The notes under the pieces are model-generated. The model did not search any database and had not been told where the DNA came from. It saw only the letters and a list, made by a program, of their open reading frames with translations. The translations under genes were made by a program, and so were the position numbers. From assembly GCA_934561515.1 (NCBI GenBank), contig CAKTGM010000003.1, forward strand, positions 57,025-121,024: a stretch of DNA of 64,000 nt, in the 5' to 3' direction. This document shows positions 26,115-35,859 of the stretch, piece after piece (position 1 is the first letter of the stretch; every line of letters starts with the position of its first letter). The DNA comes from an uncultured Oscillospiraceae bacterium. GTDB taxonomy: Bacteria > Bacillota > Clostridia > Oscillospirales > Oscillospiraceae.

Positions 26115-27140
26115 ATGCCAAAAGTCAGTGTCATCGTCCCAGTCTACAATGCCGAGAAATATTTGCGGGAGTGCGTGGACAGCATTCTTCGCCAAACGCT
26201 CGCCGATCTTGAGCTGATCCTTGTGGACGACGGCTCCACGGACAGCAGCCCTGCAATTTGTGACCGCTATGCGGCGCAGGACGCGCGGGTGCAGGTGATC
26301 CACAAGCCCAACGGCAGAGCTGCGTCTGCGCGAAATGCCGGGATTCGCGCGGCCTCCGGGGACTATGTGGCCTTCGTGGATTCGGACGACTGGATTTCGC
26401 CGGAGATGTATGAAAAAATGTTGGAAACCGGCGCGGATGTGACGCTGTGCGACTATGTGCGCTTTCAGGGCGAAACGGAGATACCTTTCACTCAGCCCAA
26501 CGTGAATGCAGGCTTTTATGATAAGGCACAGATGCGGGAGAAAATATATCCCCATCTGGTCATGGACGGCATCGAGTACCCCATTACCATTTCAAACTGG
26601 GCGTTGCTTATCAAGCGGGACATCTTTGTTCAAAACCAGCTTTCCTATCGGGAGGATATTCATGTCAGTGAGGACGCCCCCTTTGGCTCCGAGGTGCTGT
26701 ATTGCGCAAACTCTTTTGCCTACCTGAAAGGCGAACAATTCTACCATTACCGCACAACGGAAGGGTCGGTATCCCGGACGTATAAGCCATGGTGGTGGGA
26801 CAGCTATCTGAAAATCAACGAGGAAACGGAGAATTTCTTCTCCAAATGCGAGGACTACGATTTTACCCAGCAGATCAAGTCCAACATGTTCTATCTGGCC
26901 AGAGCAGAGATCTATTACATCCTGTGCAATTCCGCGCTGACGCGGCGGGAGCAGAATCGGAAGGTAAAGGCCGTTATGGACCATCCCCGCGTAGTGCGCA
27001 TGATGGAGGGCTATGACGTAAGCCCCTATCCGATTCAATTTAAGATGCTGTACTGGTCGATTCGCTATCGGTCGATAGGGCTGAGAAGGTTGGTTAGCCT
27101 TTGCTCAAACGTCACCACCCTTTTCAGACGGACTCATTAG
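26115..27140 (+). CDS. Glycosyltransferase family 2
   Basis: A 341-residue GT-A enzyme with KVSVIVPVYNAEKYLRECVD, LILVDDGSTDSS, RNAGIRAASGDYVAFVDSDD (DxD-type metal site at about 90-94) and EDAPFGSEVLY in the acceptor region. GGGAGAG precedes the start. This is the first of five consecutive GT2 genes that share the same N-terminal domain but differ in their C-terminal halves, as expected for transferases of different acceptor specificity. Confidence 0.9.
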   Translation: MPKVSVIVPVYNAEKYLRECVDSILRQTLADLELILVDDGSTDSSPAICDRYAAQDARVQVIHKPNGRAASARNAGIRAASGDYVAFVDSDDWISPEMYEKMLETGADVTLCDYVRFQGETEIPFTQPNVNAGFYDKAQMREKIYPHLVMDGIEYPITISNWALLIKRDIFVQNQLSYREDIHVSEDAPFGSEVLYCANSFAYLKGEQFYHYRTTEGSVSRTYKPWWWDSYLKINEETENFFSKCEDYDFTQQIKSNMFYLARAEIYYILCNSALTRREQNRKVKAVMDHPRVVRMMEGYDVSPYPIQFKMLYWSIRYRSIGLRRLVSLCSNVTTLFRRTH

Positions 27141-27165
27141 GCCACTTTTAGGAGGGAGACAATTG

Positions 27166-28128
27166 ATGACACCTTTGATCTCCGTGATTATCCCGGTCTA
27201 CAATGTTGAGAAATACCTTCGCCGCTGCTTAGATAGTGTTATTGCGCAAACATATCAGAATCTTGAGATCATCTGTGTTGATGACGGCAGCATCGATGAT
27301 TCAGGAAAAATTTGCGATCAGTACGCTGTGCGGGACGCACGCATAAAAGTAATTCATCAAGAGAATCAAGGACTGAGTGCCGCACGCAACAAAGGCTTAG
27401 ATGCAGCAGAAGGAGAGTATATTGCATTCGTTGACAGCGATGATTATATTCTGGAAGATATGTATAAAAAGATGTTGGACAAACTTCTGAATTACAATGT
27501 CGATCTCTGTGTGTGTCAGTGGCAATATGAGTTTTCCGATGGTAGGCAGGTAGTCAAAAAGCAGAATATAGACCCGGCAATCTATGGCCGCAAAGCCTCT
27601 TTGGAGTTTGCCCGCTTCCTTTACATGGGCAACTATGAAAGCGGTGTGGTTGTCGCCGCATGGAACAAGCTCTACCGCAGGGCGCTCTTTGACACAATTC
27701 GCTTTGAGGGGAGAATCCACGAGGATGAAGCCTTTAGCGGAAGAATTATGGCAAAGAACATCTCGGTGTATGTTATGGAAGAACAATTCTATGTATATGC
27801 GCAGAACGGGGATTCTCTGACCAACAAACCGTTCTCCGCCAATAAGTTTTTCTTCTTGGATGCACTGGCTGAACGAAGAGAACTCTTCAAGAGCGATGCG
27901 TTCATTCGTCAAGAGACGGAACTGCTATATTGCAACATGTATATTGAATACTGCCTGAGAGCGAGAAAAGATGGTGTGGCGGTTTCGCATCCGGAAAGGT
28001 ATCGTCAAATATTCCGGCAAATGTTCTCCAGCTTGCGCAGAGACGGCAAAGCCGGTATAAAGTTTAGGCTTCGGATGATGCTGTTTTCTTTCTCGCCAAG
28101 CCTATACAGGTTTTTTACCAAGCAATAA
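27166..28128 (+). CDS. Glycosyltransferase family 2
   Basis: A 320-residue GT-A enzyme with ISVIIPVYNVEKYLRRCLDS, CVDDGSIDDSG, ARNKGLDAAEGEYIAFVDSD (metal site) and IHEDEAFSGRIM. The ATG at 27166 is seven bases after GGAGGGAG; an in-frame TTG one codon earlier is less likely. It is more AT-rich than the neighbouring GT32 gene. Sugar specificity is unknown. Confidence 0.9.
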   Translation: MTPLISVIIPVYNVEKYLRRCLDSVIAQTYQNLEIICVDDGSIDDSGKICDQYAVRDARIKVIHQENQGLSAARNKGLDAAEGEYIAFVDSDDYILEDMYKKMLDKLLNYNVDLCVCQWQYEFSDGRQVVKKQNIDPAIYGRKASLEFARFLYMGNYESGVVVAAWNKLYRRALFDTIRFEGRIHEDEAFSGRIMAKNISVYVMEEQFYVYAQNGDSLTNKPFSANKFFFLDALAERRELFKSDAFIRQETELLYCNMYIEYCLRARKDGVAVSHPERYRQIFRQMFSSLRRDGKAGIKFRLRMMLFSFSPSLYRFFTKQ

Positions 28129-28140
28129 CTGAGGTAACTT

Positions 28141-29136
28141 ATGGAGATTAGTGTTATTGTTCCAGTTTATAACAAGGAGAAGTATATCAGTAGGATACTT
28201 GGTGATATATCTAATCAATCTTTTGAGGACTTTGAATGTATCATTGTTGATGATGGTTCAACGGACTCATCCGGTGAGATTTGCGATGAGTTTGCTGCGA
28301 AGGATAAGCGCTTCTGCGTCCAGCATGTTCCAAACGGCGGCGTATCCCGTGCGCGGAATATCGGCCTTACAAGAGCGACTGGGCAATACGTTACCTTCAT
28401 AGATGCAGATGATCACATTGAACCTGATTACTTGATGCAACTGTACACGGACATCGAGAGCAGTCGAGCGGATATGGTGGTTGCCGGTCTGGAAAAGTTC
28501 TGGGAAGATGGTCACCCGCCTTTCACCACCGAAGTCCCATATGACGGAGTGCGATCCATAAAGCAGTTAATGCCTGAGTTCGCGCAGGTTCAAAAACGCA
28601 CGGGTATTTATGGATACGGCTGCGGCAAACTGATACGGCGAGACCTGATAGCGGATGTTCGTTTTTCAGAGTGGCTTCGATTGGCGGAGGACTTTGAGTT
28701 CTATCTTCGCCTTTATCCCAAAGTTAAGACCATTTATTTTGAGGCATCTTGCAAGTATTATTACCTTCAGGAAGCAGATAACTCATCGGCGATCATTGAT
28801 AGTGGGAAGATTGATTACGTTGCGCAGCTCAAAATCAACCTGTCCTACAGAAAATTTCTTCGGGACACCGGATACTATGACGGAGACAATCGAAAAACTG
28901 TGGATGCTTTGGTAGCCAACTACGCTTTCTTTAGCATTTTTCATTGCGTGCGAGAAGAGATACCGGAAAGGGTAAAAGCTGTCCATGACTTGCTAATGGA
29001 AAGCAAAGTTCTCGCTAAGGCTGGGGGCTTTTTCAAATCGGCCATTCTTTTTTGCGTCCGCCACGATCTCGGTAATCAGGCGAAAGTGATGATGCGAACC
29101 TATGATGTTTTGCGAGGACTGAAAAGGAGACTGTGA
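28141..29136 (+). CDS. Glycosyltransferase family 2
   Basis: A 331-residue GT-A enzyme: ISVIVPVYNKEKYISRILGD, CIIVDDGSTDSSGEICDEF, GVSRARNIGLTRATGQYVTF, then IDADDH as the metal site and RLAEDFEFYLRLYP as the catalytic-base ED region. TGAGGTAAC precedes the ATG. It follows the previous gene by 12 bases and precedes the next by one. Confidence 0.9.
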   Translation: MEISVIVPVYNKEKYISRILGDISNQSFEDFECIIVDDGSTDSSGEICDEFAAKDKRFCVQHVPNGGVSRARNIGLTRATGQYVTFIDADDHIEPDYLMQLYTDIESSRADMVVAGLEKFWEDGHPPFTTEVPYDGVRSIKQLMPEFAQVQKRTGIYGYGCGKLIRRDLIADVRFSEWLRLAEDFEFYLRLYPKVKTIYFEASCKYYYLQEADNSSAIIDSGKIDYVAQLKINLSYRKFLRDTGYYDGDNRKTVDALVANYAFFSIFHCVREEIPERVKAVHDLLMESKVLAKAGGFFKSAILFCVRHDLGNQAKVMMRTYDVLRGLKRRL

Positions 29137-29137
29137 T

Positions 29138-30040
29138 ATGCCGTATTTTACAGTTTTTACGCCGACATATAATCGCGCTTATATTCTGCCAAAACTGTAT
29201 CAATCCCTTCGTGAACAAACCTGTAAGGATTTTGAGTGGATGATCGTGGACGATGGTTCTACCGACGACACCGGCAAGTTAGTCGCGCAGTGGGAAGACC
29301 AGAATAATGGATTTGATATCCACTATTACAAGATCCAGAACGGCGGGAAACCACGTGCAATCAACTTTGGCATCACCAAGGCAAATGGCGATTTTTTCTT
29401 TATGGTGGATTCGGATGACCACTTGACTACAGACGCCGTTCAAAAAATGCTGCTGTGGTGCAAGGAGATTGAGGACGATCCCACCTTCGTCGGCGTAGGC
29501 GCGGCGCGCGGATATCCTGACGGAAGTTATTTGAAGGGAACTGCGCCGTGCACCAACGAACACGGTTATGTCGATGCCACCAACTTGGAACGAAACAAAT
29601 ATGACTTGGATGCGGATATGTGCGAGGCCTATAAGGTCTCTGTTTTTCAGCAGTTTCCCATGGCGGAGTGGCCCGGAGAAAAGTTTGCTCCGGAGCAGAT
29701 TGCGCTCAATGAGATCGCTTTGAGCGGATATAAACTCCGTTGGCATAAGGATATCATAAACATATGTGATTATTTGGAGGATGGCCTCACAAAAGGCTGG
29801 CGTGCGCTGGTCAAAAAGAACCCCATGGGATATGCAATGATGTATAACCACATGCTGAAATATCCGAATTTAAGTATCCGGGAGAAGTATTTTGCGGCTT
29901 GCCAGCAGATCGCTCTTTCTATTATAGGGAAGCACCCGGGGTATATTTGGAAGAGCAATCGTTTCGTGTACACTATGCTGGCTTTGCCTGTGGGAACAGT
30001 GCTCTCCGTTAGAAGAAAGAGACAATTTCGTGAGGACTAA
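29138..30040 (+). CDS. Glycosyltransferase family 2
   Basis: A 300-residue GT-A enzyme with FTVFTPTYNRAYILPKLYQS, WMIVDDGSTDDTG, NGGKPRAINFGITKANGDFF and MVDSDDHL (metal site). The NGGKPRAxNxG block places it in a GT2 branch different from its neighbours. It starts one base after the upstream stop, indicating translational coupling. Confidence 0.9.
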   Translation: MPYFTVFTPTYNRAYILPKLYQSLREQTCKDFEWMIVDDGSTDDTGKLVAQWEDQNNGFDIHYYKIQNGGKPRAINFGITKANGDFFFMVDSDDHLTTDAVQKMLLWCKEIEDDPTFVGVGAARGYPDGSYLKGTAPCTNEHGYVDATNLERNKYDLDADMCEAYKVSVFQQFPMAEWPGEKFAPEQIALNEIALSGYKLRWHKDIINICDYLEDGLTKGWRALVKKNPMGYAMMYNHMLKYPNLSIREKYFAACQQIALSIIGKHPGYIWKSNRFVYTMLALPVGTVLSVRRKRQFRED

Positions 30041-30043
30041 AGC

Positions 30044-30952
30044 ATGATCAGTGTGATTATTCCTATCTATAATGCGGCGATGTATCTGCCGGAAATGCTT
30101 CGTTGTCTATCGGAGCAGACAGTGCGAGACCTTGAAATCATTTTGGTCAATGATGGCAGTACGGATGAATCTGCTGATATCTGCTTGGCTGCCGCGCAAG
30201 AGGATCCGCGAATCTGCTGTGTTTATCAGGAGAATGCAGGCGTTTCTGCGGCGAGGAATCGTGCGCTGACAAAGGCTTCTGGGGACTATATTGCTTTCTT
30301 AGACGCCGATGACAGCATTGACTCCACCTACTTTGAGCAACTGTTAGGCACATGCGTCAGCGCAGATATTTCCATCTGCGATGTGTCCGTTGAAACAAGG
30401 AGCGGCAGGAGACTTTCAATCTTTTCTGCTGGAGATCAGAGGCTAACGGCCCTGCGTGCCATGGAACTTTTGTTGACAAGGCAGAAAATTAACTCAGGTC
30501 CGTGCGGCAAGATGTTCCGGCGAGAGATTATTGCGGGCTTACAGTTTCCTCCGTTAAAGGCCTACGAGGACATTTTGTTTGTCCGTGACGCTTTTGCGCG
30601 GGCAAATATCGTCGCATCAACGTCACAAACGGCATATCACTATTATCAGAATTCCGGGAGTGCGATGGAGCAGCAACGAAAGACGCCGTCTCTTGATGTG
30701 GCTGCGGCAACATCAGATTTGCTGGAGTATATCGTCGGGCATTCAGAGCTTGACCCGAGATGCTTTTATATCACAGTATCGCATCTTTATCAGTATGTAT
30801 TGGGGCTGGACAGAAGTACGCCGAAAGGAAAAGAATTTGTACACGCGGTCAGGCGATTATACCGCAAATTTGGGGCAAGCATTGTGAAATGCCCAGCATT
30901 TCCGTGGAAAGAAAAAATTCTGTATCTGCTGTTTGCCAGCGGACTGAGATGA
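30044..30952 (+). CDS. Glycosyltransferase family 2
   Basis: A 302-residue GT-A enzyme with ISVIIPIYNAAMYLPEMLRC, ILVNDGSTDESADICL, ENAGVSAARNRALTKASGDY, FLDADDSI (metal site) and KAYEDILFVRDAF (ED acceptor base region). It is the last of five consecutive GT2 genes, three bases after the previous one. A 55-base gap follows before the pyruvyl transferase gene. Confidence 0.9.
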   Translation: MISVIIPIYNAAMYLPEMLRCLSEQTVRDLEIILVNDGSTDESADICLAAAQEDPRICCVYQENAGVSAARNRALTKASGDYIAFLDADDSIDSTYFEQLLGTCVSADISICDVSVETRSGRRLSIFSAGDQRLTALRAMELLLTRQKINSGPCGKMFRREIIAGLQFPPLKAYEDILFVRDAFARANIVASTSQTAYHYYQNSGSAMEQQRKTPSLDVAAATSDLLEYIVGHSELDPRCFYITVSHLYQYVLGLDRSTPKGKEFVHAVRRLYRKFGASIVKCPAFPWKEKILYLLFASGLR

Positions 30953-31007
30953 CAATTAGAGAGCATCTTGATTAACAGCGTAGCATGAGGATGGTGTTGA
31001 TGCTAAT

Positions 31008-32183
31008 ATGAAAAAGATATTTTTATATGCGCATGGCGGGTGCGAAAACCATGGATGTGAGGCGATTGTTCGCTCAACAATCGCCCTGCTCCGGGGCAAA
31101 AACCAGTATGATTTTACATTGATATCGAAAAGGCCAATGGAAGATGCTGCCTATGGAATTGATCAGATATGCAGCGTCATACAGGAGCAGACGTCCTACT
31201 CTCGGTTCAGCGCAAGCTTTGCTAAAGCGTATCTGCATCTGAAATTAACTCATGACTATATTCCGATGGACAAGCTGTATTATGAAAAGGCGTTTAGCCA
31301 TATCCGCAAGGGTGATGTTGCGCTTTCTATTGGCGGCGATAACTACTGCTATGCGGATGTTCAGCGCTATATCATGATGCATGATATGCTGCTCCGGCGC
31401 GGTGCAAAGACGGTACTGTGGGGCTGCTCTGTTGAACCAGAGATTCTAAAGGACCCTACCATCGCGCAGGATATTTCTCGGTACAGCCTTATCGCAGCAC
31501 GTGAGAGCATATCCTATGAAGCACTGCGAGCAGTCAATCCACATACGGTCTTGGTATCGGATCCTGCATTTACGTTGGAAAGCTGCATTCCGCCTAGCCC
31601 AAAGGGCTTTACTGTTGGAAATATGGTCGGAATCAACCTGAGTCCCATGGTTATCGAAAAGGAAACTTCTCCGGGTATGGCAATGGCCAATTATCAGGTA
31701 CTGATTGACTATATCCTCAGAGAAACAGACATGGGGGTCGCTCTGATTCCTCACGTGGTATGGGATTTTACTGATGACAGGATTCCTCTGCGAGAACTCT
31801 ACCGGAAGTACCAGCATACCGGGCGTGTAGTCATGGTGGAGGATCACAACTGCATGGAGCTGAAAGGGATTATTTCTCAATGCAGCTTCTTCATTGGTGC
31901 CCGAACCCACGCGACCATCGCTGCATATTCTACCGGCGTTCCGACGCTGGTGGTGGGATACTCCGTCAAAGCACGCGGCATTGCTCGGGATCTGTTCGGC
32001 ACGGAGGATGGCTACGTTTTGCCAGTGCAGCAGCTCAAGGAGAGCGATGAGCTGACCCAAGCATTCGTTCGCCTGTATGAAAAGCGCGATGCCATCCAGG
32101 CGCACCTCAACGAGACGATTCCCGGCTATATCGCCCGAGCCGACGAGGCGCGCAAGGCATTGGAGGAACTTGTAAACGCATGA
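31008..32183 (+). CDS. Polysaccharide pyruvyl transferase family protein
   Basis: A 391-residue protein of the CsaB/WcaK-type family, which adds ketal-linked pyruvate from phosphoenolpyruvate to glycans and gives them negative charge. Typical blocks are YAHGGCENHGCEAIVRSTI (1-30), SIGGDNYCY (about 107-115), a WGCSVEP segment, IAARESISYEAL and SFFIGARTHATIAAYSTGVP (about 288-307). It overlaps the flippase gene by 4 bases. Acceptor sugar unknown. Confidence 0.9.
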   Translation: MKKIFLYAHGGCENHGCEAIVRSTIALLRGKNQYDFTLISKRPMEDAAYGIDQICSVIQEQTSYSRFSASFAKAYLHLKLTHDYIPMDKLYYEKAFSHIRKGDVALSIGGDNYCYADVQRYIMMHDMLLRRGAKTVLWGCSVEPEILKDPTIAQDISRYSLIAARESISYEALRAVNPHTVLVSDPAFTLESCIPPSPKGFTVGNMVGINLSPMVIEKETSPGMAMANYQVLIDYILRETDMGVALIPHVVWDFTDDRIPLRELYRKYQHTGRVVMVEDHNCMELKGIISQCSFFIGARTHATIAAYSTGVPTLVVGYSVKARGIARDLFGTEDGYVLPVQQLKESDELTQAFVRLYEKRDAIQAHLNETIPGYIARADEARKALEELVNA

Positions 32184-33718
32184 AACGCGATGAAATCAAG
32201 GCAGGTGCGCTGCTGTCCTATCTGAACCTGCTGATCGGCAATCTGATTCCGTTCATTTATACGCCCATCATGCTCCGTATGCTGGGACAGGCGGAGTATG
32301 GCATTTACGGGATTGCACAGTCTGTTATGGGATATATCGGCCTGCTGAACTTCGGCATCGGCGGCTCGATCATCCGCTACCTTGCCAAATACCGCGCAGA
32401 GGGAGATTTGGACGGAGAACAGCGCGTCTTTGGCCTGTTCATCAAGATATACTCAGTAATCGGCGCTGCGATTCTGCTGGTCGGCACATTCTGCTCCTTC
32501 CACTTGGGGTTCTATGGACGATCCCTTATGCCGGACGAGCTCCTTCTGCTGGAGCGTCTGGTACGCCTGATGACGTTGAACACGGCAATTTTCATGCCCT
32601 TCAATGTGTTCAGCTCCATGATTCTGGCCCACGAGAGATTTATCTTCAGCAAAACGGCTTCGCTAATCACAAGCGTGGTATCGCCATGCTTGAATCTTGT
32701 GCTGCTGTTCATGGGCTTTGGCTCTATCGGTCTTGTCCTTTCTGCGACGGTCCTGAATTTTGTTACCTACGCCATCTACACCGTATATGTGATTCGACGG
32801 ATGCATATCCGCCCCTGCTTCCAGCATGTCGGAGGTGGACTTCTTAGCGAAATCATTCGTTTTTCCTTGTTTGTGTTTTTGGCAAACATTGTTGATATCC
32901 TCTTTTGGTCCACAGACAAGCTCATTATCGGTTGGGCCGTTGGCGCGGTAGCTACAGCGGTCTATAACATCGGCGCGACCTTCAATACTTATATCACAAG
33001 CCTGTCAACGGCAATCAGCGGCGTCCTTATGCCGAAGGTGACAAAAATGGCTGTTAAGGACACCCCTCCCTCGGAGTTTACAGCCCTGTTCATCAAGGTT
33101 GGACGGCTGCAATTTTTGCTGATTTCCTTCATTGTTTCTGCATTTGTTGCGTTTGGACGGCAGTTCATCGCATTATGGGCGGGTGCTGGGTACGAGGATG
33201 CCTATTATGTGGCGCTTCTGGTGATGATCCCGGTGACAGTGCCCCTGATTCAAAACACCGGCCTGAACATTCTCTACGCCATGAATAAGCACCAGTTCCG
33301 GTCTGTCGTATACCTCTGCATCGCCGTGCTGAATGTCGGGCTGACCTTCTGGTGGGTGGAAGCATACGGCATCATCGGCGCGGCTATGGCTACCTGCATT
33401 GCCTATGTGGTAGGCAATATTCTGATCATCAACTGGTATTACTATAAGAAAATCGGCATTGATATCCCATTGTTCTGGAAGAACATCCTGCATATGTGCC
33501 CAGTCATGCTGGTCATGGGGACGGTGGGGTGGTTCATTCTGGACGCGCTGCATATCAGCAACTGGCTGATCTTCTTTGCCCTCGCCGCAGCGTATACCCT
33601 GATTTATTGGGTATTGGCATATTTCTTCATGATGAACGACTATGAAAGAGCGTTCATTAAGGGGCCGGTATCGAAATTCCTCACACACATGAAAGGAAAA
33701 AAAGATGAAAGCGAGTAA
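32180..33718 (+). CDS. Polysaccharide flippase (Wzx/MATE-like, RfbX type)
   Basis: A 512-residue membrane protein with 12-14 hydrophobic segments. The opening GALLSYLNLLIGNLIPFIYTP, then MLRMLGQAEYGIYGIAQSVM and GIGGSIIRYLAKYRAEGD are typical of polysaccharide biosynthesis proteins that flip lipid-linked repeat units across the membrane. Overlaps of 4 bases upstream and 14 bases downstream with neighbouring genes indicate tight coupling. It pairs functionally with the EpsG-like polymerase. Confidence 0.9.
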   Translation: MKRDEIKAGALLSYLNLLIGNLIPFIYTPIMLRMLGQAEYGIYGIAQSVMGYIGLLNFGIGGSIIRYLAKYRAEGDLDGEQRVFGLFIKIYSVIGAAILLVGTFCSFHLGFYGRSLMPDELLLLERLVRLMTLNTAIFMPFNVFSSMILAHERFIFSKTASLITSVVSPCLNLVLLFMGFGSIGLVLSATVLNFVTYAIYTVYVIRRMHIRPCFQHVGGGLLSEIIRFSLFVFLANIVDILFWSTDKLIIGWAVGAVATAVYNIGATFNTYITSLSTAISGVLMPKVTKMAVKDTPPSEFTALFIKVGRLQFLLISFIVSAFVAFGRQFIALWAGAGYEDAYYVALLVMIPVTVPLIQNTGLNILYAMNKHQFRSVVYLCIAVLNVGLTFWWVEAYGIIGAAMATCIAYVVGNILIINWYYYKKIGIDIPLFWKNILHMCPVMLVMGTVGWFILDALHISNWLIFFALAAAYTLIYWVLAYFFMMNDYERAFIKGPVSKFLTHMKGKKDESE

Positions 33719-34712
33719 CCGCATTAACAGCATTGATATTGTGCGCCTGTTTGCGGCGATTTTAGTGATTGCTATTCATACACAGGCAATCATGTGGTTT
33801 CCGTCTCGCGCCAACGGCAATATTCAGATACTGACCCGCGTGGCCGTTCCGTTTTTCTTCTGCACAAGCGGATATTTTCTTCAAAAAGGCTATGTCCAGA
33901 AGGGCTGCTCTGCTATTGTGGCTACTATTTGGAAACTGATAAAAGTATATGTCTCTGTGTCGCTGGCGTATTTTGCCTTTATATTTCTACAAAACCCTGT
34001 ACTGCTGCGCGAACCGAAAAAATGGATGCTGATAGATCTCCTGTTTAATGGCAGTTACTATCATCTATGGTACATGGTGGGTGTCATTTATTCTATGGTA
34101 ATGATCTACCTGATTTGTAAATTCAAGCTGACGAAAGCGCTGCTTCCGCTGGCAGTTTTTTGCTATGCCGTTGGGCTTTTGGGAACGTCGTATTATGGCA
34201 TCGGCAGCAGGCTCCCGATTATGAGTACACTGTTTGACAGTAGATGGTTTTTGAGTGTTCGGCGGATATTTTTGATGGGCTTTCCTTTTACCGCTTTGGG
34301 GTGGATCATTTCGAAAGAAAAATTGAAACTACGCATTTCCAAGAAACATCTGCTGTTTGCGACCACGCTGGTGGCACTGCTATTCGTGGCTGAGATTGTT
34401 TCTGTGACTGTCACGGGGATGTCAAGAACAATCGAAATCACGGTATTCCTTTATCCGCTGCTGTTTCTTCTGTTTCAGATTTGTCTTGCCTATCCGCTTG
34501 AAAGAAAAAGCGATCTTGCTTCGGCTTGCCGTGATACGGCTAATTTTACATATTTCTGGCACCCGATTGTTATTCTTGCTCTAAATAAGCTGATCGGAAT
34601 GGGCTTTCTGCTTTTTGCAGCAACAGCAGCTGTGTGCTTGATATCGGGCTTTGGCTACCACTCCTTGAAAAAACACAGGAGGCGCGCTCATGAACATCAC
34701 ACAAATTCTTGA
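33705..34712 (+). CDS. Acyltransferase family 3 membrane protein
   Basis: A 335-residue protein with about 10 membrane segments. INSIDIVRLFAAILVIAIHT at the start is the acyltransferase-3 signature with its conserved His, and FFCTSGYFLQK follows. Family members O-acetylate or succinylate sugars of exported polysaccharides. The gene overlaps the flippase gene by 14 bases and the next gene by 23. Confidence 0.88.
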   Translation: MKASNRINSIDIVRLFAAILVIAIHTQAIMWFPSRANGNIQILTRVAVPFFFCTSGYFLQKGYVQKGCSAIVATIWKLIKVYVSVSLAYFAFIFLQNPVLLREPKKWMLIDLLFNGSYYHLWYMVGVIYSMVMIYLICKFKLTKALLPLAVFCYAVGLLGTSYYGIGSRLPIMSTLFDSRWFLSVRRIFLMGFPFTALGWIISKEKLKLRISKKHLLFATTLVALLFVAEIVSVTVTGMSRTIEITVFLYPLLFLLFQICLAYPLERKSDLASACRDTANFTYFWHPIVILALNKLIGMGFLLFAATAAVCLISGFGYHSLKKHRRRAHEHHTNS

Positions 34713-35853
34713 TGCTTGCACCGGCTGCGGGGTGTGCGCTGCGGTCTGCCCATCAGCGGCTGTCAAAATGCAGCCGGATGAACACGGCTTTCTGCATCCG
34801 ACAATCGATGCGGAGAAGTGCACCGACTGCGGCCTCTGCGCTCGAAAATGCCCCGTTTCAAAACCTCCGCAGACCTCGGCGCATACGGAGGTTCTAACCG
34901 GCTACGCCAAGGCCGGAACGCTCCTGCCCCGATCCTCGTCCGGCGCGATTTTTCCTGTGCTGGCAGCGGAGATCATCCGCAAAGGCGGCCTCGTGTTCGG
35001 CGCGGCCTTTGACGGACAGTTCCATGTAGTACATACTGCCGCTGAGAGTGTGGAGGAACTTTCTGCGCTTTGCAGCTCCAAGTATGTCCAAGGCCGCATC
35101 CCGAGCGACTGCTATGCGCAGATCAAGGCGGCGCTGGCCGCCGGGCGCTGGGTCTATTTCAGCGGCTTGCCCTGTCAGGTCGCAGCGCTGAAAAGCTACC
35201 TCGGACGTGACTATGAGACGCTGATTACGCAGGACACAGCCTGCCACAGTGTTCCATCGCCGCTGGTGTGGGACGGATACAAAGAGGAACTGGAGAAGCT
35301 GCACGGCGGCAAGCTGACCGCGTTCTCCTTCCGCAACAAAGCAAATGGCTGGGAGGCGTACCATATTCGCGCCGCGTTTGAAAATGGCAAAGAGTTTGTC
35401 CAGCCCGCTGCCGAAAATCCCTATCAGCGCGGCTTTATCAAGGGACTGTACTCCCGCAGCTCCTGCTTTGAGTGTAAATTTAAGGGCATTGAACGCTGTA
35501 GCGACATTACGCTTGCCGACTACTGGGGCGTCAAGGGAATTCAGCCGGACGCCTACAACCCGCAGGGAACATCCCTCATTTTGATTCACAGCGAGAAGGG
35601 ACGCAGCTTGCTGGAAGGCTGCAAGGATCAGCTGCAACTCCTGCCCGCAGCCAAAGATGCGTTTTCCTTTAACCCAGCGGTGCTTGCACCCATTCAAAAG
35701 CCCGCCCGCTATGATGAATTCTGGGAGGGCTACGGTCAAAAACCCTTTGCTGCTTTGGTTTTTGCCTGCTGCGAACCGACGAAAGAAGAACTGGCGCAGG
35801 AACGCCGGAGCAAGAGCCTTCTGGCCCGCGTCATGCGCCGCCTGAAACGATAA
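34690..35853 (+). CDS. Ferredoxin plus F420 hydrogenase/dehydrogenase beta-subunit C-terminal domain protein
   Basis: A 387-residue protein with two 4Fe-4S motifs at the N-terminus (Cys10, 13, 16, 20 and Cys44, 47, 50, 54). After these comes an FrhB/FdhB-type domain with ARSSSGAIFPVLAAEI-like, GLPCQVAALKSYLG and DITLADYWGV blocks. Proteins of this kind are frequent in clostridial and archaeal exopolysaccharide clusters beside pyruvyl transferases and are thought to do redox chemistry on sugar intermediates, but no reaction is established. It overlaps the acyltransferase gene by 23 bases. Confidence 0.87.
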   Translation: MNITQILDACTGCGVCAAVCPSAAVKMQPDEHGFLHPTIDAEKCTDCGLCARKCPVSKPPQTSAHTEVLTGYAKAGTLLPRSSSGAIFPVLAAEIIRKGGLVFGAAFDGQFHVVHTAAESVEELSALCSSKYVQGRIPSDCYAQIKAALAAGRWVYFSGLPCQVAALKSYLGRDYETLITQDTACHSVPSPLVWDGYKEELEKLHGGKLTAFSFRNKANGWEAYHIRAAFENGKEFVQPAAENPYQRGFIKGLYSRSSCFECKFKGIERCSDITLADYWGVKGIQPDAYNPQGTSLILIHSEKGRSLLEGCKDQLQLLPAAKDAFSFNPAVLAPIQKPARYDEFWEGYGQKPFAALVFACCEPTKEELAQERRSKSLLARVMRRLKR

Positions 35854-35859
35854 CACACG

